Below are positions 28,272 through 39,414 of a stretch of 64,000 nt of DNA, one piece after another; position 1 is the stretch's first letter, and the number at the start of each line of letters is the position of its first letter. The translations under genes were made by a program, and so were the position numbers. Below the pieces are notes generated by a model. It saw nothing but the letters and a program-made list of their open reading frames with translations, was not told the DNA's origin and made no database searches. Origin of the DNA: Clavibacter phaseoli (GTDB lineage: Bacteria; Actinomycetota; Actinomycetes; Actinomycetales; Microbacteriaceae); contig NZ_CP040786.1 of assembly GCF_021922925.1 (NCBI RefSeq), positions 434,001 to 498,000 of the forward strand, read 5' to 3'.

Positions 28272-30125
28272 ATGGACAGCGACACGCGAGGCCCCGGGGC
28301 CGTACGAGCCGGGCGCCCGCGAGGGATCCGCCGGGCCGTCCGCGGCGCATCCGCCGTCGTCGCGCTGGCGCTCGTCGCCGGCCTCGCCGCCTGCTCGCCG
28401 ACCACCGGCATGGTCGCCGACACGGTGATCCGCGCTGCTGTCCCCACGTCGTTCACCTCCTACAACGCGGCGTCGCGCACGGGCGGCAGCGCGGGCAACG
28501 AGGAGATCGTGCACGCCACGAACTCGCGGTTCTCCGAGGTCGCCGCCGACGGCACCGTCGCCGCGGACCCGGGCTACGGATCCGCGAGGGTCGTCTCGCG
28601 CGACCCCTTCACCGTGGAGTACACGGTCGCGGAGGGCGTCCGCTGGTCCGACGGCGAGCCCGTCGACGCGGCCGACCTCCTGCTCGCCTGGGCCGCCGGA
28701 TCCGGCGCGCTGGACACCCCCGGGTACGACCCGGCCGGGTACGTCGACGAGACGACGGGCGGCTACACGGGCCCGCTCCCGGAGCAGACCGTCTACTTCG
28801 ACGCGGCCGCCGACGAGACGCTGACCCACGTCACGCGCACGCCCGAGATCGGCGACGGCGGCCGGTCCATCACGATGGTCTTCGACGAGTACACGCCGGA
28901 CTGGCGCCTCGCGTTCGAGGTCGGTCTGCCCGCGCACACCGTGGTGCAGCTCGCGCTCGACATGTCGAGCCCGGGGCGCGCGAAGCAGACCCTCGTGGAC
29001 GCCGTGCAGGATCGCGAGCCCGACCTCCTCTCGCCCATCTCCGACGCGTGGAACCGCGGGTTCGGCGTGGCCGAGATCGCCGCGCACCCGGATCGCGCCG
29101 TGGGCTCCGGCCCGTACGCCATCGAGTCGATCGACCCCGGCACCTCCATCACGCTGCGCGCCAACCGCTTCTACACGGGGCTGCACCGGCCGTCGGTCGA
29201 GCGCATCGTCGTGTCGACGATCGAGGACCCGGACGCCGCCGTCGCCGCCCTCCAGGCGGGCGAGGTCGACGTCATCGCGCCCGAGGCCGACGCCGAGGTG
29301 TCCGACGCGCTGTCCGTGATCGACGGCGTGCAGGTCGTGCGCGGGTCCTCCGCGTCGTGGGAGCGGCTCGACCTCCAGACCCTCGGCGCGCGCGACGCCG
29401 CCATGTCGGACGTCGCAGTCCGCACCGCCTTCCTCTCCACCGTGCCGCGCGACGCCATCGTGCGGGAGGCCGCGCTGCCGGCGGATCCCGACGCCACCAC
29501 GCGCGACTCCTTCGTGCTCGCGCCCGGGGTGGAGGGGTACGCCGACCAGGTGCGCGCCAACGGGTCCAGCCGCTTCGGCGACGTGGACCTGGACGAGGCG
29601 CGGCAGCTGCTCGCGTCGGTCGGCCGCACGGCCCCCGAGGTGTGCGTGCTCTTCGACCCCGCCGACCCGCGCCGGGTGGCCGCGTTCGAGGCCATCCGCG
29701 ACTCCGCCGAGAAGGCCGGCTTCGTCGTCACGGACTGCTCGACCCCGCAGTGGGAGAGCGTGCTCGACCAGCCGGGCGCCTACGACGTCGCGCTCCTCTC
29801 CTCGGAGGACGCGTACCCGTCCGTCGCCGGCATCCGCGCCGCGCACGAGGCGCGGGCCGATGCGCGCGACGGCCAGTCCACCGCCGACCCCGACGTCGCG
29901 TCCCTGTTCGCGTCGCTCAGCCGCACCGAGGACGAGGACGCGCGCACCGAGCTGCTCCTGCGCCTCGACCGTCGCATGTACGGCGACCGCGCCGGCCTGC
30001 CGCTCTACCAGCTGCCCGCGCTCGCGGCCGCTCGGGACGCCGTCGGCGGCGTGCAGGTGTCGCCGCACCAGGCCGGGATCCTCGACGACGCCTGGCGCTG
30101 GACCCTCTCTCCCGACGCTCCCTGA
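28272..30125 (+). CDS. Second oligopeptide-type substrate-binding lipoprotein
   Basis: A 617-residue SBP_bac_5 protein, clearly related to but diverged from the one at 21019. Signal region Arg-rich then ASAVVALALVAGLAAC with Cys as the lipid-modified residue. Family pattern: FTVEYTVAEGVRWSDGEPVD, AADLLLAWAA, HVTRTPEIGDGGRSITMVFD. The C-terminal lobe (VCVLFDPADPRRVAAFEAIR, then YDVALLSSEDAYPSVAGIRA) is less conserved than in the first protein. Probably delivers a different peptide set to the same permease. It has its own terminator-separated promoter. Confidence 0.85.
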   Translation: MDSDTRGPGAVRAGRPRGIRRAVRGASAVVALALVAGLAACSPTTGMVADTVIRAAVPTSFTSYNAASRTGGSAGNEEIVHATNSRFSEVAADGTVAADPGYGSARVVSRDPFTVEYTVAEGVRWSDGEPVDAADLLLAWAAGSGALDTPGYDPAGYVDETTGGYTGPLPEQTVYFDAAADETLTHVTRTPEIGDGGRSITMVFDEYTPDWRLAFEVGLPAHTVVQLALDMSSPGRAKQTLVDAVQDREPDLLSPISDAWNRGFGVAEIAAHPDRAVGSGPYAIESIDPGTSITLRANRFYTGLHRPSVERIVVSTIEDPDAAVAALQAGEVDVIAPEADAEVSDALSVIDGVQVVRGSSASWERLDLQTLGARDAAMSDVAVRTAFLSTVPRDAIVREAALPADPDATTRDSFVLAPGVEGYADQVRANGSSRFGDVDLDEARQLLASVGRTAPEVCVLFDPADPRRVAAFEAIRDSAEKAGFVVTDCSTPQWESVLDQPGAYDVALLSSEDAYPSVAGIRAAHEARADARDGQSTADPDVASLFASLSRTEDEDARTELLLRLDRRMYGDRAGLPLYQLPALAAARDAVGGVQVSPHQAGILDDAWRWTLSPDAP

Positions 30126-30239
30126 GCCCGGCTTGCATCGGCACGGTAGGCTGTAGGTCGCTGGGAATAGCAGACGGCGGCTCTTCGCCCTCCTCCCTTG
30201 ATGACAAGGCCGGCACCCTCTCCACTGAAGGACAGCACT

Positions 30240-32147
<1,908 letters not shown>

Positions 32148-32152
32148 CGAGC

Positions 32153-32674
32153 ATGACCCCGACGAGCCCGTCCGCCCGGTCCCTCCGCAGGAGGGGGCTG
32201 GCGGCCGGGCTCGTCCTCGTCTCCGCCCTCGGATCCGGCCTCGGTCTCACCGGGTGCAGCCAGGTGGGCGACGTCGTCCGCGACGCCGCCCACGAGGGCG
32301 CGAAGCAGGTGCGCCACAGCGTCGAGGACGTCATCGGCGACACGCTCGGCAAGGTGCAGGTCTCCACGGACGGCCGCGTCCCCGACACGTTCCCCTCGGA
32401 CGCCGTGCCGTTCGCCGAGGGGGAGCTGCTCGGCGGGGGAGCCGCCCCGGAGGGCGCCGGCTGGGTGGCGCAGGTCGCCGTGCCGGACGTCGAGGGCGGG
32501 TTCGCGGACGCGCGGGCGCGGCTCGAGGCCGCCGGCTACGCGTCGAGCGAGGTCACGAGCGACGCCCAGAGCGGCTACGGGCGGTTCGCGACGGACGCGT
32601 ACTCGGTCATCGTCACGGTGTCGGCGGATCTCGGATCCCCGGTCGCCACGTACGTGGTGCTGCCCGCAGGCTGA
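32153..32674 (+). CDS. Small lipoprotein of unknown function
   Basis: A 173-residue exported protein that I do not recognise. Signal peptide with RRRGLAAGLVLVSALGSG and lipobox LTGC (Cys at about 36). The mature part starts with an amphipathic helix (VRDAAHEGAKQVRHSVEDVI) followed by a compact alpha/beta region with PDTFPSDAVPFAEGELL and DARARLEAAGYASSEVTSD. It begins 5 bases after typA and is probably co-transcribed with it. Convergent with efeB (22-base gap). Confidence 0.7.
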   Translation: MTPTSPSARSLRRRGLAAGLVLVSALGSGLGLTGCSQVGDVVRDAAHEGAKQVRHSVEDVIGDTLGKVQVSTDGRVPDTFPSDAVPFAEGELLGGGAAPEGAGWVAQVAVPDVEGGFADARARLEAAGYASSEVTSDAQSGYGRFATDAYSVIVTVSADLGSPVATYVVLPAG

Positions 32675-32696
32675 GCGCGCCGCCGCACGTGCCCGA

Positions 32697-34028
32697 TCAG
32701 GACGCGAAGAGCGTCTCCCCGACGTACCCGTCGCGCGATGCGCCCGGCGGCACGGCCCAGATCCCGCTGCCCACGTGCCGCAGGTACTCGTTCATGGCGT
32801 CGCGGGCGAGGCTCCGCTGGATGGGGATGAACTGCGTCCGAGGATCCCGCTGGAAGGCCAGGAAGAACAGGCCCGCGTTGAGCCGGCCGAGGTCGTCGTT
32901 GCCGTCGACGAAGTTGTAGCCGCGGCGCAGGAGCACCGCGCCGTCGTTCGCGTCCGGGTGCGCGAGGCGCACGTGCGACGCGGGGTCGATGAGCGGGGCG
33001 CCGCCGCGGCCGGTGGCGGAGAAGTCGGGAGCCGTGTGCTCCTGGCCCCCGCTGAGGGGCGCGCCGGACCCCTTCGTGCGGCCGACAACGCGCTCCTGCT
33101 CGCGGAGCGACGAGCGGTCCCAGGTCTCGATCGTCATGCGGATGCGTCGGGCGACCAGGTAGGAGCCGCCCTGCATCCACGCCTCGGCGGGCGAGGATCC
33201 CGCGTCGGCCCACACGTGGTCCTCGACCTGGCGCGTGTCCTCGGACTTCACGTTCGCGGTGCCGTCCTTGAAGCCGAAGAGGTTCCGCGGCGTGACCTGC
33301 GCGCGGCTCGTCGACGACGTGCGGCCGAAGCCGAGCTGCGACCACCGGATGGAGGCGCGGCCGAACGCGATGCGCGACAGGTTGCGGATCGCGTGCACGG
33401 CCACCTGCGGGTCGTCGCTGCACGCCTGGATGCAGAGGTCGCCGCCCGTCGCCTGCGCGACGAGCGCCTCGCCCGGGAAGCGCGGCAGGTCGACGAGCGC
33501 GGCGGGCCGGCGGTCGGCGATGCCGAAGCGGTCGACGCCGTCGGCGGTCGTGAACAGCGACGGGCCGAGGCCGAACGTGATGGTGAGGCCGGCGGGCGGC
33601 AGGTCGAGCGCCTCGCCCGTGTCGTCGGGCGGGGAGTCGTACGGGCCGTCGACGGCGCCGAGCGCGCCCGCGGATCCGCCGGCCGTCATGCGCGCGGCCG
33701 CGGCGCTCCAGTCCTGGAGGAGCGAGACGAGGCCCGCGCGGTCGATGTCGGCGACGTCGAAGGCGGCGAAGTGCAGGCGGTCCTGTGCGGGCGTGGTGAT
33801 CCCCGCCTGGTGCGCCCCGTGGAACGCGTAGGTCGCGCCGCCCGCGGCCTGCCGGGCGCCCGCGAAGGCGCGGTCGGCCATCACCCCGCCCGCGGAGCCG
33901 ACCAGGCCGCCGCCGAGCGCGCCCGCGCCGAGGAGGCCGAGGATCCCGCGGCGGGAGATGCCCGCGGGCGCCGCGGGAGCGTCGGCTGCCGCCGTGCCGT
34001 CGGGCGTGGTGGTCGCGTGGTCCGTCAT
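32697..34028 (-). CDS. efeB: Deferrochelatase/DyP-type peroxidase EfeB
   Basis: A 443-residue haem peroxidase exported folded by the Tat pathway: ISRRGILGLLGAGALGGG is the twin-arginine signal. The DyP fold has the catalytic GXXDG motif in FGFKDGTANV, and HVRLAHPDANDG supplies the region of the haem-ligand His and following conserved residues. Works with EfeU and EfeO in iron (and possibly haem-iron) uptake. Its ATG overlaps the efeO stop by one base (TGATG), so it is the coupled third gene of the operon. Confidence 0.95.
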   Translation of the reverse strand: MTDHATTTPDGTAAADAPAAPAGISRRGILGLLGAGALGGGLVGSAGGVMADRAFAGARQAAGGATYAFHGAHQAGITTPAQDRLHFAAFDVADIDRAGLVSLLQDWSAAAARMTAGGSAGALGAVDGPYDSPPDDTGEALDLPPAGLTITFGLGPSLFTTADGVDRFGIADRRPAALVDLPRFPGEALVAQATGGDLCIQACSDDPQVAVHAIRNLSRIAFGRASIRWSQLGFGRTSSTSRAQVTPRNLFGFKDGTANVKSEDTRQVEDHVWADAGSSPAEAWMQGGSYLVARRIRMTIETWDRSSLREQERVVGRTKGSGAPLSGGQEHTAPDFSATGRGGAPLIDPASHVRLAHPDANDGAVLLRRGYNFVDGNDDLGRLNAGLFFLAFQRDPRTQFIPIQRSLARDAMNEYLRHVGSGIWAVPPGASRDGYVGETLFAS

Positions 34029-35239
34029 CAGCCGACGAGCGCCCCGGTGAGCTTCGACAGCGGCTCGGCCAGCGCGTTCACGCCGTCCGCGAGGCCCTTG
34101 ACCTGGTCCGTGGTGAGGCGGTCGTAGGTCGTGAAGCCCTGGTCGAGGGATCCGTACGCGGCGAGGTCCGTCTCCAGCGACGCGAACTGGGCGTCGAGCG
34201 TGGCGACGAGCTGCGGGTCCTTCGGCGCGACGATGTCGCGGACGCCCGCGTACGCGACGCGCGCGCCCTCGAGGTTCGCCTGGAAGTCCCAGAGGTCGGT
34301 GTGCGACCAGATCTCCTCCTCGCCGGTGATCTTGCCGGACGCGACCTCGTCCATCAGCCCGACCGCGCCGTTGGAGACCGTGGAGATGTCGACCGAGAAG
34401 CCGTCGGCGTGCACCGCGTCGTAGAGCCGCTGCGTGTCGGCGGTGAGCTCCTGGGCGAAGTGCGCGCGGTCCGCCTGGCCGAGCGGCGCGTAGACCTCGC
34501 CGCCGTTCGCGTCGGGCGAGGGCTGCCAGAGGTCCTTCTCGATGCGGTGCCACCCGGTCCACTCGGTGCCGGGCTCGACGTCGGCCTCGCGGAAGTCGAT
34601 CTCCGGGTCGAGGTCGCCGAACGACTCCGCGACGGGCTCGACGCGCTCGTAGTACGCGCGCGCCGTGGGGTACAGCGAGCGCGCCCTGTCGTCGTCGCCC
34701 GCGAGGTACGCGTCGGCGAACTCCTGCGTGGCGGGCAGGAGGCGGCCGATCTGGTCCTTGACGTAGGCGAGGTAGGCGGCGGCCGCGTCCTGGCCCTGCT
34801 GCTCCGCGTCGCCCGCGAGCGCGACCTGGTCGCCCGTGACGGTGAAGGGCGCACGTCCCACGCCGTCGCCGACCATGCCGGGCTTGCAGACGGTGAAGTA
34901 GTCGCCGGGCTGGGCGGTCAGCACGAGGTCGCGCTCGATCCCGGGGCTCACGTTCTCGACCTCGCCGACGATGCGCAGGCCGTCGTCCGCGAGCAGGTAG
35001 AACTCGGTCACCTGGTCGGTGGAGTTCGTGACGTGGAACGAGACCGTGCCGCTGGGGGCGGTCGCGGCGGAGACGGCGCACGCGTCGGCGGAGCTGTCGA
35101 CCGTGAGCTGGGTGACGCCGGAGTCGGCCGAGGCGGCGCCGTCGCCGGCGGATCCGGTCGGGGCGTTCGCGACGCAGCCCGACAGGGCGAGGGCGGCGCC
35201 GGCGAGCAGGGCGGCGGCGGGGAGGGTCGAGCGCTTCAT
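34028..35239 (-). CDS. efeO: Iron-uptake lipoprotein EfeO (cupredoxin plus M75 domain)
   Basis: A 403-residue envelope protein. Signal peptide with lipobox ALSGC at residues 18-22. An N-terminal cupredoxin-like domain (about 45-135; SFHVTNSTDQVTEFYLL, YFTVCKPGMVG) precedes the peptidase-M75-like helical domain with the metal-binding HxxE in WTGWHRIEKDLWQP. Captures ferrous/ferric iron outside the membrane and passes it to EfeU. Second gene of efeU-efeO-efeB; 77 bases separate it from efeU. Confidence 0.95.
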   Translation of the reverse strand: MKRSTLPAAALLAGAALALSGCVANAPTGSAGDGAASADSGVTQLTVDSSADACAVSAATAPSGTVSFHVTNSTDQVTEFYLLADDGLRIVGEVENVSPGIERDLVLTAQPGDYFTVCKPGMVGDGVGRAPFTVTGDQVALAGDAEQQGQDAAAAYLAYVKDQIGRLLPATQEFADAYLAGDDDRARSLYPTARAYYERVEPVAESFGDLDPEIDFREADVEPGTEWTGWHRIEKDLWQPSPDANGGEVYAPLGQADRAHFAQELTADTQRLYDAVHADGFSVDISTVSNGAVGLMDEVASGKITGEEEIWSHTDLWDFQANLEGARVAYAGVRDIVAPKDPQLVATLDAQFASLETDLAAYGSLDQGFTTYDRLTTDQVKGLADGVNALAEPLSKLTGALVG

Positions 35240-35316
35240 GGGACCTCGGGGGAGCGGGCCGGCGGTGCCGGGCGGTGGACGGAGCGGGGGAGACGGAGGG
35301 GCGGCGGTGCGCCGGG

Positions 35317-36225
35317 TCAGCGGGCGGCGGTCGCGTCGGGCACGCGGGCCGCGTCGCCGACGGCGGGAGCGGCCGGGGCGGCGGCGGCGGGAGCGGCGGA
35401 CGCCCCCGCCGGACGCGCCCGCCGACCGCGGCGCGCGAGCGTCAGGTAGGTCGCGAGCGTCGGCACGACGTACGCCACCCACGTGATCGCCTCGAGCCAG
35501 GTGGTGGCGGGGGAGAAGTTGACGGTGCCCTTGAGGAGGGTGCCGTACCAGGATCCGGGCGGGACGGCGCCCGAGACGTCGAACGCGAGCGCGCCGAGGC
35601 CGGGGAGGATCCCGGCCTCCTGCAGGTCGTGCACCCCGTACGCGAGCACGCCGCCGGCCACGACGATGAGGAGCGCGCCGGTCCAGGTGAAGAAGCGCGC
35701 GAGGTCGATGCGGAGCACCCCGCGGTAGACGAGCCAGCCGAGCGCGACCGCGGTGAGGAGCCCGAGGCCGGCGCCCACGAGCGGCATGGTGGTGGCGCCC
35801 GTGGCCTGCACGGCCGACCAGAGGAACAGGGCCGTCTCGATCCCCTCGCGGCCGACGGCGAGGAACGCGACGGCGACGAGGCCCCAGGCGGCGCCCGCGA
35901 TGGCGCGGTCGACGGCGCCCTGCAGCTCGGAGCGCATGTCCTTCGCGGTGCGGAGCATCCAGAACACCATCCAGGTGACGAGGCCCGTCGCGACGATGGA
36001 GAGGGATCCGCCGATGGCCTCCTGCGCCTCGAACGTGAGGCCGTACGCGCCGTAGGTGAGGATCGCGCCGACGGACAGGGCGAGGAGGACCGCGAGCCCG
36101 ACGCCGAGCCAGAGCCGGCCGAGCACGTCGCGGCGGCCGATCTTGACGACGTAGGCGATGAGGATCGTGACGACCAGCGCGGCCTCGAGGCCCTCGCGCA
36201 GGCCGATCAGGTAGTTCGCGAACAC
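35317..36225 (-). CDS. efeU: Iron permease EfeU (FTR1 family)
   Basis: A 302-residue inner-membrane iron permease with seven helices. The two REGLE motifs that bind iron are seen: LREGLEAALVV near residue 9 and GREGIETALFLW near residue 124. The last 35 residues are an Ala/Pro-rich cytoplasmic tail. The GTG at 36225 has GGAGAGG seven bases upstream. First gene of the iron operon; an iron box of the DtxR/IdeR type lies 63 bases before it, so repression by iron is likely. Confidence 0.95.
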   Translation of the reverse strand: MFANYLIGLREGLEAALVVTILIAYVVKIGRRDVLGRLWLGVGLAVLLALSVGAILTYGAYGLTFEAQEAIGGSLSIVATGLVTWMVFWMLRTAKDMRSELQGAVDRAIAGAAWGLVAVAFLAVGREGIETALFLWSAVQATGATTMPLVGAGLGLLTAVALGWLVYRGVLRIDLARFFTWTGALLIVVAGGVLAYGVHDLQEAGILPGLGALAFDVSGAVPPGSWYGTLLKGTVNFSPATTWLEAITWVAYVVPTLATYLTLARRGRRARPAGASAAPAAAAPAAPAVGDAARVPDATAAR

Positions 36226-36287
36226 GCGTGGGCCTCTCCGGGCTGCGGACGCGGCGGGCCGCGTGCCATTGCTTCTGATGGGGAAAT

Positions 36288-36309
36288 GTAGGTGAGGCTT
36301 GCCTTACCT
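36288..36309 (-). promoter_or_regulatory. DtxR/IdeR-type iron box upstream of efeU
   Basis: AGGTGAGGC and GCCTTACCT form a 9+9 dyad with a two-base centre and a single mismatch, matching the TTAGGTTAGGCTAACCTAA consensus in 14 of 19 positions (36288-36306). A TACATT -10-like element on the minus strand overlaps its edge, so a bound repressor would block transcription of efeUOB. Confidence 0.7.
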
Positions 36310-36391
36310 CGTGCACAGTAGCGCGCGGGCCGCGGTGCGTCCAGTCGCCCTCCCCGGCGCGACGCCCAGCGACCGGCCGCCGGCGCGCGGA

Positions 36392-36397
36392 TAGGAT
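36392..36397 (+). promoter_or_regulatory. Candidate -10 hexamer, possibly leaderless
   Basis: TAGGAT, 6 bases before the ATG at 36404, with no Shine-Dalgarno visible. Confidence 0.4.
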
Positions 36398-36403
36398 CGC
36401 CCG

Positions 36404-37762
36404 ATGATCCCCGGCACGTCCCGACGCCCCGATCGGGCTGCCCGCACCCCGCGCCCCGAGCGCGAGCACGTCCTCTTCGTGCACGCCCACCCCGACGACG
36501 AGAGCATCGTCACGGGCGGCACCATCGCGAAGCTCGTCCGCGACGGCGTGCCCGTCACGGTGCTCACCTGCACGCGCGGGGAGCGGGGCGAGGTGATCCC
36601 CGCGGAGCTCCGCCACCTCGAGGGCGACCTCCGCGCGCTCGCCGACCACCGCGAGACGGAGCTCGCCGCCGCGATGGCCGCCCTCGGCGTCACCGACCAC
36701 CGCTTCCTCGGCGACGCCGGCGCGCGCTGGGAGGGCCTCGAGCCCCGGCGCTACGTCGACTCGGGCATGGAGTGGGGCGACGACGGCGCGCCCGTGGCGC
36801 TCCGCCCGCTGGATCCCGACTCGCTGTGCGCGGGCGACGAGGCCGACGAGGCGCGCGACGTGCTCGCGGTCATCGCCGACGTCGACGCCACGACCGTCGT
36901 CACCTACGACGACCACGGCGGATACGGCCACCCCGACCACGTGCGCACCCACGTCATCGCGACCTGGGCCGCCGAGGAGGCGGGGATCCCCGCGTACCTC
37001 GTCACCACGACCGCGTCGTCGGCGAGGCAGGCGCACGAGCTCGTCGCCGCGCGCGGCCGGTTCCCCGCGCCCGACGCGGATCCGGCCGGCACGCTCGTGC
37101 TGCCGGACGACGCGGTCGACCTGGCCGTCGACGCGACCGAGGTGCTCGACGCCAAGATCCGCGCCGTCGCCGCGCACCGCACGCAGACCGTCGTCGACGG
37201 CGACCAGTTCGCGCTCTCGCACGGCGTCGGCGCGCCCATCGCGCCCGTCGAGCGGTTCCGGCTGCACCGGCCCGCCGGCGCCGCGGCGGACGACGGCACC
37301 CCGCGGCCCCCGCGCGGCGCGCAGCGCGTCGGCACCGCGGTCGCGTCGCTCGTGCTCGGCCTGCTGGTGGGCACGGTCGGCACGGCGGCGCACCGCGCCA
37401 CGCTCCCGGTGGGCGGGGTCGAGCTGCCGGTCGGCCTCGTGCTCGCGCTCGCGACGCTCGCGTGCCTGCTGGTCGCCTTCCGCCTGCTGCTCGTCGACCG
37501 CCTGCACGCGCTCTGCCTCGGGCTCGGCGTGGTCGCGGCCGTCGCCGTGCTCGGCACGCGCGGGCCGAGCGGATCGGTCCTCTTCCCCGCCGGCTGGATG
37601 AGCCAGGTGTGGGCCGTCGCCCCCGCGATCCTCGTCGCGGCCGTCGTCGTCTGGCCCCGCTTCTCGACGCGCGCGCCCGCCGCCGCCGACCGCCCGGATG
37701 CCGCCGGCGCCGCGGGATCGGGCGCCCCGGCCCCGGCCGGGACCGGCTCGCGGCCCGCGTAG
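36404..37762 (+). CDS. mshB: MshB-like mycothiol-pathway deacetylase fused to a membrane domain
   Basis: A 452-residue protein. Residues about 20-300 are a PIG-L/LmbE zinc deacetylase: [32 protein letters not shown] and the second zinc motif [12 protein letters not shown]. This is the MshB form that removes acetate from GlcNAc-inositol in mycothiol synthesis (or, less likely, the mycothiol-conjugate amidase). Residues about 305-430 add four membrane helices ([20 protein letters not shown] and following), ending in a Pro/Ala tail. In other actinobacteria mshB is followed by a separate small membrane-protein gene and then fdxC-dapC; here the membrane part appears fused. Confidence 0.85.
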   Translation: MIPGTSRRPDRAARTPRPEREHVLFVHAHPDDESIVTGGTIAKLVRDGVPVTVLTCTRGERGEVIPAELRHLEGDLRALADHRETELAAAMAALGVTDHRFLGDAGARWEGLEPRRYVDSGMEWGDDGAPVALRPLDPDSLCAGDEADEARDVLAVIADVDATTVVTYDDHGGYGHPDHVRTHVIATWAAEEAGIPAYLVTTTASSARQAHELVAARGRFPAPDADPAGTLVLPDDAVDLAVDATEVLDAKIRAVAAHRTQTVVDGDQFALSHGVGAPIAPVERFRLHRPAGAAADDGTPRPPRGAQRVGTAVASLVLGLLVGTVGTAAHRATLPVGGVELPVGLVLALATLACLLVAFRLLLVDRLHALCLGLGVVAAVAVLGTRGPSGSVLFPAGWMSQVWAVAPAILVAAVVVWPRFSTRAPAAADRPDAAGAAGSGAPAPAGTGSRPA

Positions 37763-37802
37763 ACTCGTCGGGCCGCACCGCTCCCGGAAGGACCCACCCG
37801 AA

Positions 37803-38123
37803 GTGACCTACGTCATCGCCCTGCCCTGTGTCGACGTCAAGGACCGCGCCTGCATCGACGAGTGCCCGGTGGACTGCATCTACGAGGGCGAGCGGTCGCT
37901 CTACATCCACCCGGACGAGTGCGTGGACTGCGGCGCCTGCGAGCCCGTCTGCCCGGTCGAGGCCATCTACTACGAGGACGACCTGCCCGAGAAGTGGTCG
38001 GACTACTACACGGCCAACGTCGAGTTCTTCGCCGAGATGGGATCCCCGGGCGGCGCGACCAAGGTCGGCGTCACCGCGGGCGACCACCCCGTCATCGCCG
38101 CGCTCCCGCCCCAGAACGGCTGA
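37803..38123 (+). CDS. fdxA: Ferredoxin, 3Fe-4S/4Fe-4S FdxA type
   Basis: A 106-residue soluble electron carrier. [18 protein letters not shown] and [18 protein letters not shown] carry the cysteines of a seven-iron (3Fe-4S plus 4Fe-4S) ferredoxin; the C-terminal extension with [20 protein letters not shown] is typical of actinobacterial FdxA/FdxC. GTG at 37803 lies after GGAAGG. A TAGACT -10-like element (37760-37765) overlaps the mshB stop, so the gene may also be transcribed by itself. Confidence 0.96.
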   Translation: MTYVIALPCVDVKDRACIDECPVDCIYEGERSLYIHPDECVDCGACEPVCPVEAIYYEDDLPEKWSDYYTANVEFFAEMGSPGGATKVGVTAGDHPVIAALPPQNG

Positions 38124-38128
38124 CGCGC

Positions 38129-39253
38129 GTGGCCCTCGGCGAGCTCCCCGACTACCCCTGGGACCTGATGGGCCCGTACGCCGAGCGCGCGCGCCGGCAC
38201 CCCGACGGCCTCGTCGACCTCAGCATCGGCTCGCCCGTGGATCCCACGCCGCCGCTCATCCGCGACGCGCTCGCCTGGGCGACCGACGCGCACGCGTACC
38301 CCACCACGGTCGGCACGCCCGAGCTCCGGCAGGCGATGGTCGACTGGCACGCGCGGCGCCGGAACGCCACGCTCGGCGCCGACCAGGTGCTGCCGACCAT
38401 CGGGTCCAAGGAGATGGTGGCCTGGCTGCCGTTCATGCTGGGGCTCGGGGAGGGCGACGCGGTCGTGCACCCGACCGTCTCCTACCCGACGTACGCGATC
38501 GGCGCGGCCCTCGCGGGAGCGGATTCCGTCCCCGCCGACGATCCGGCCGACTGGCCCGCGTCCACGCGCCTCGTCTGGCTCAACTCGCCCGGCAACCCGG
38601 ACGGCCGCGTGCTCGGCGTCGACGAGCTGCGCGCCGCCGTGGCCCGCGCCAGGGAGCTCGGCGCCGTCATCGCGAGCGACGAGTGCTACGCCGAGCTCGG
38701 CTGGGAGGGGGAGTGGGCCGACGGCCCGACCCCCTCCATCCTCGACGCGCGCGTCGTCGGCGACGACCACTCCGGCGTCCTCGCGCTGTACTCGCTCAGC
38801 AAGCAGTCGAACCTCGCGGGCTACCGGGCCGCGCTCGTCGCGGGCGACCGGGAGCTCATCGCCCGGCTGATCCGCGTCCGCAAGCACGCGGGCCTCCTCC
38901 CTCCCGCGCCGCTCCAGCACGCCATGACCGTGGCGCTCGGCGACGACGAGCACGTGCGCGCCCAGCGCGAGCTCTACCGCGCCCGCCGCGACGTGCTGCG
39001 GCCGGCGCTCGAGGATGCCGGCTGGCGCATCGACCGCAGCGAGGCCGGCCTCTACCTCTGGGCGACCCGCGGCCGCGACGCCTGGGAGGGCATCGCGCAG
39101 CTCGCCGACCTCGGGATCCTCGCGGGACCCGGCCCCTTCTACGGCGACGCGTCGCCCGCGCACGTGCGCCTCTCGCTCACGGCGACGGACGAGCGGATCG
39201 CGCAGGCGGCCGCGCGCCTCCGCGCAGGCTCCACCGCGTCGCCCGCCGCGTAG
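38129..39253 (+). CDS. dapC: Succinyldiaminopimelate transaminase DapC
   Basis: A 374-residue class I/II PLP aminotransferase of the lysine/diaminopimelate pathway. The actinobacterial DapC pattern is clear: LSIGSPVDPTPPLIRDAL, LPTIGSKEMVAWLPFMLGLG, NSPGNPDGRVLG, the PLP lysine in YSLSKQSNLAGYRAAL and RVRKHAGLLPPAPLQHAM. GTG at 38129, six bases after fdxA. The fdxA-dapC pair is conserved in many actinobacteria, which supports the DapC assignment over other aminotransferases. Confidence 0.92.
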   Translation: MALGELPDYPWDLMGPYAERARRHPDGLVDLSIGSPVDPTPPLIRDALAWATDAHAYPTTVGTPELRQAMVDWHARRRNATLGADQVLPTIGSKEMVAWLPFMLGLGEGDAVVHPTVSYPTYAIGAALAGADSVPADDPADWPASTRLVWLNSPGNPDGRVLGVDELRAAVARARELGAVIASDECYAELGWEGEWADGPTPSILDARVVGDDHSGVLALYSLSKQSNLAGYRAALVAGDRELIARLIRVRKHAGLLPPAPLQHAMTVALGDDEHVRAQRELYRARRDVLRPALEDAGWRIDRSEAGLYLWATRGRDAWEGIAQLADLGILAGPGPFYGDASPAHVRLSLTATDERIAQAAARLRAGSTASPAA

Positions 39254-39290
39254 CACGACCTCCAACGGATCCGGCCGGATGCTGGCGGAG

Positions 39291-39320
39291 GCGACAGTGT
39301 CCCGGTCGGCCCTTTAGGCT
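39291..39320 (+). promoter_or_regulatory. Candidate gltA promoter
   Basis: GCGACA (39291-39296) and TAGGCT (39315-39320) with an 18-base spacer, 95 bases before the gltA start. TAGGCTGTAG also occurs upstream of typA. Confidence 0.4.
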
Positions 39321-39414
39321 GTAGTCGGCTCGGATCCCGACGCCGCGACGGCGCCACGAGCGCCCTGCGGCGCGCATCCCCCCGGGCCATCCACCCCAGA
39401 CTCGAGGAGGCGCC

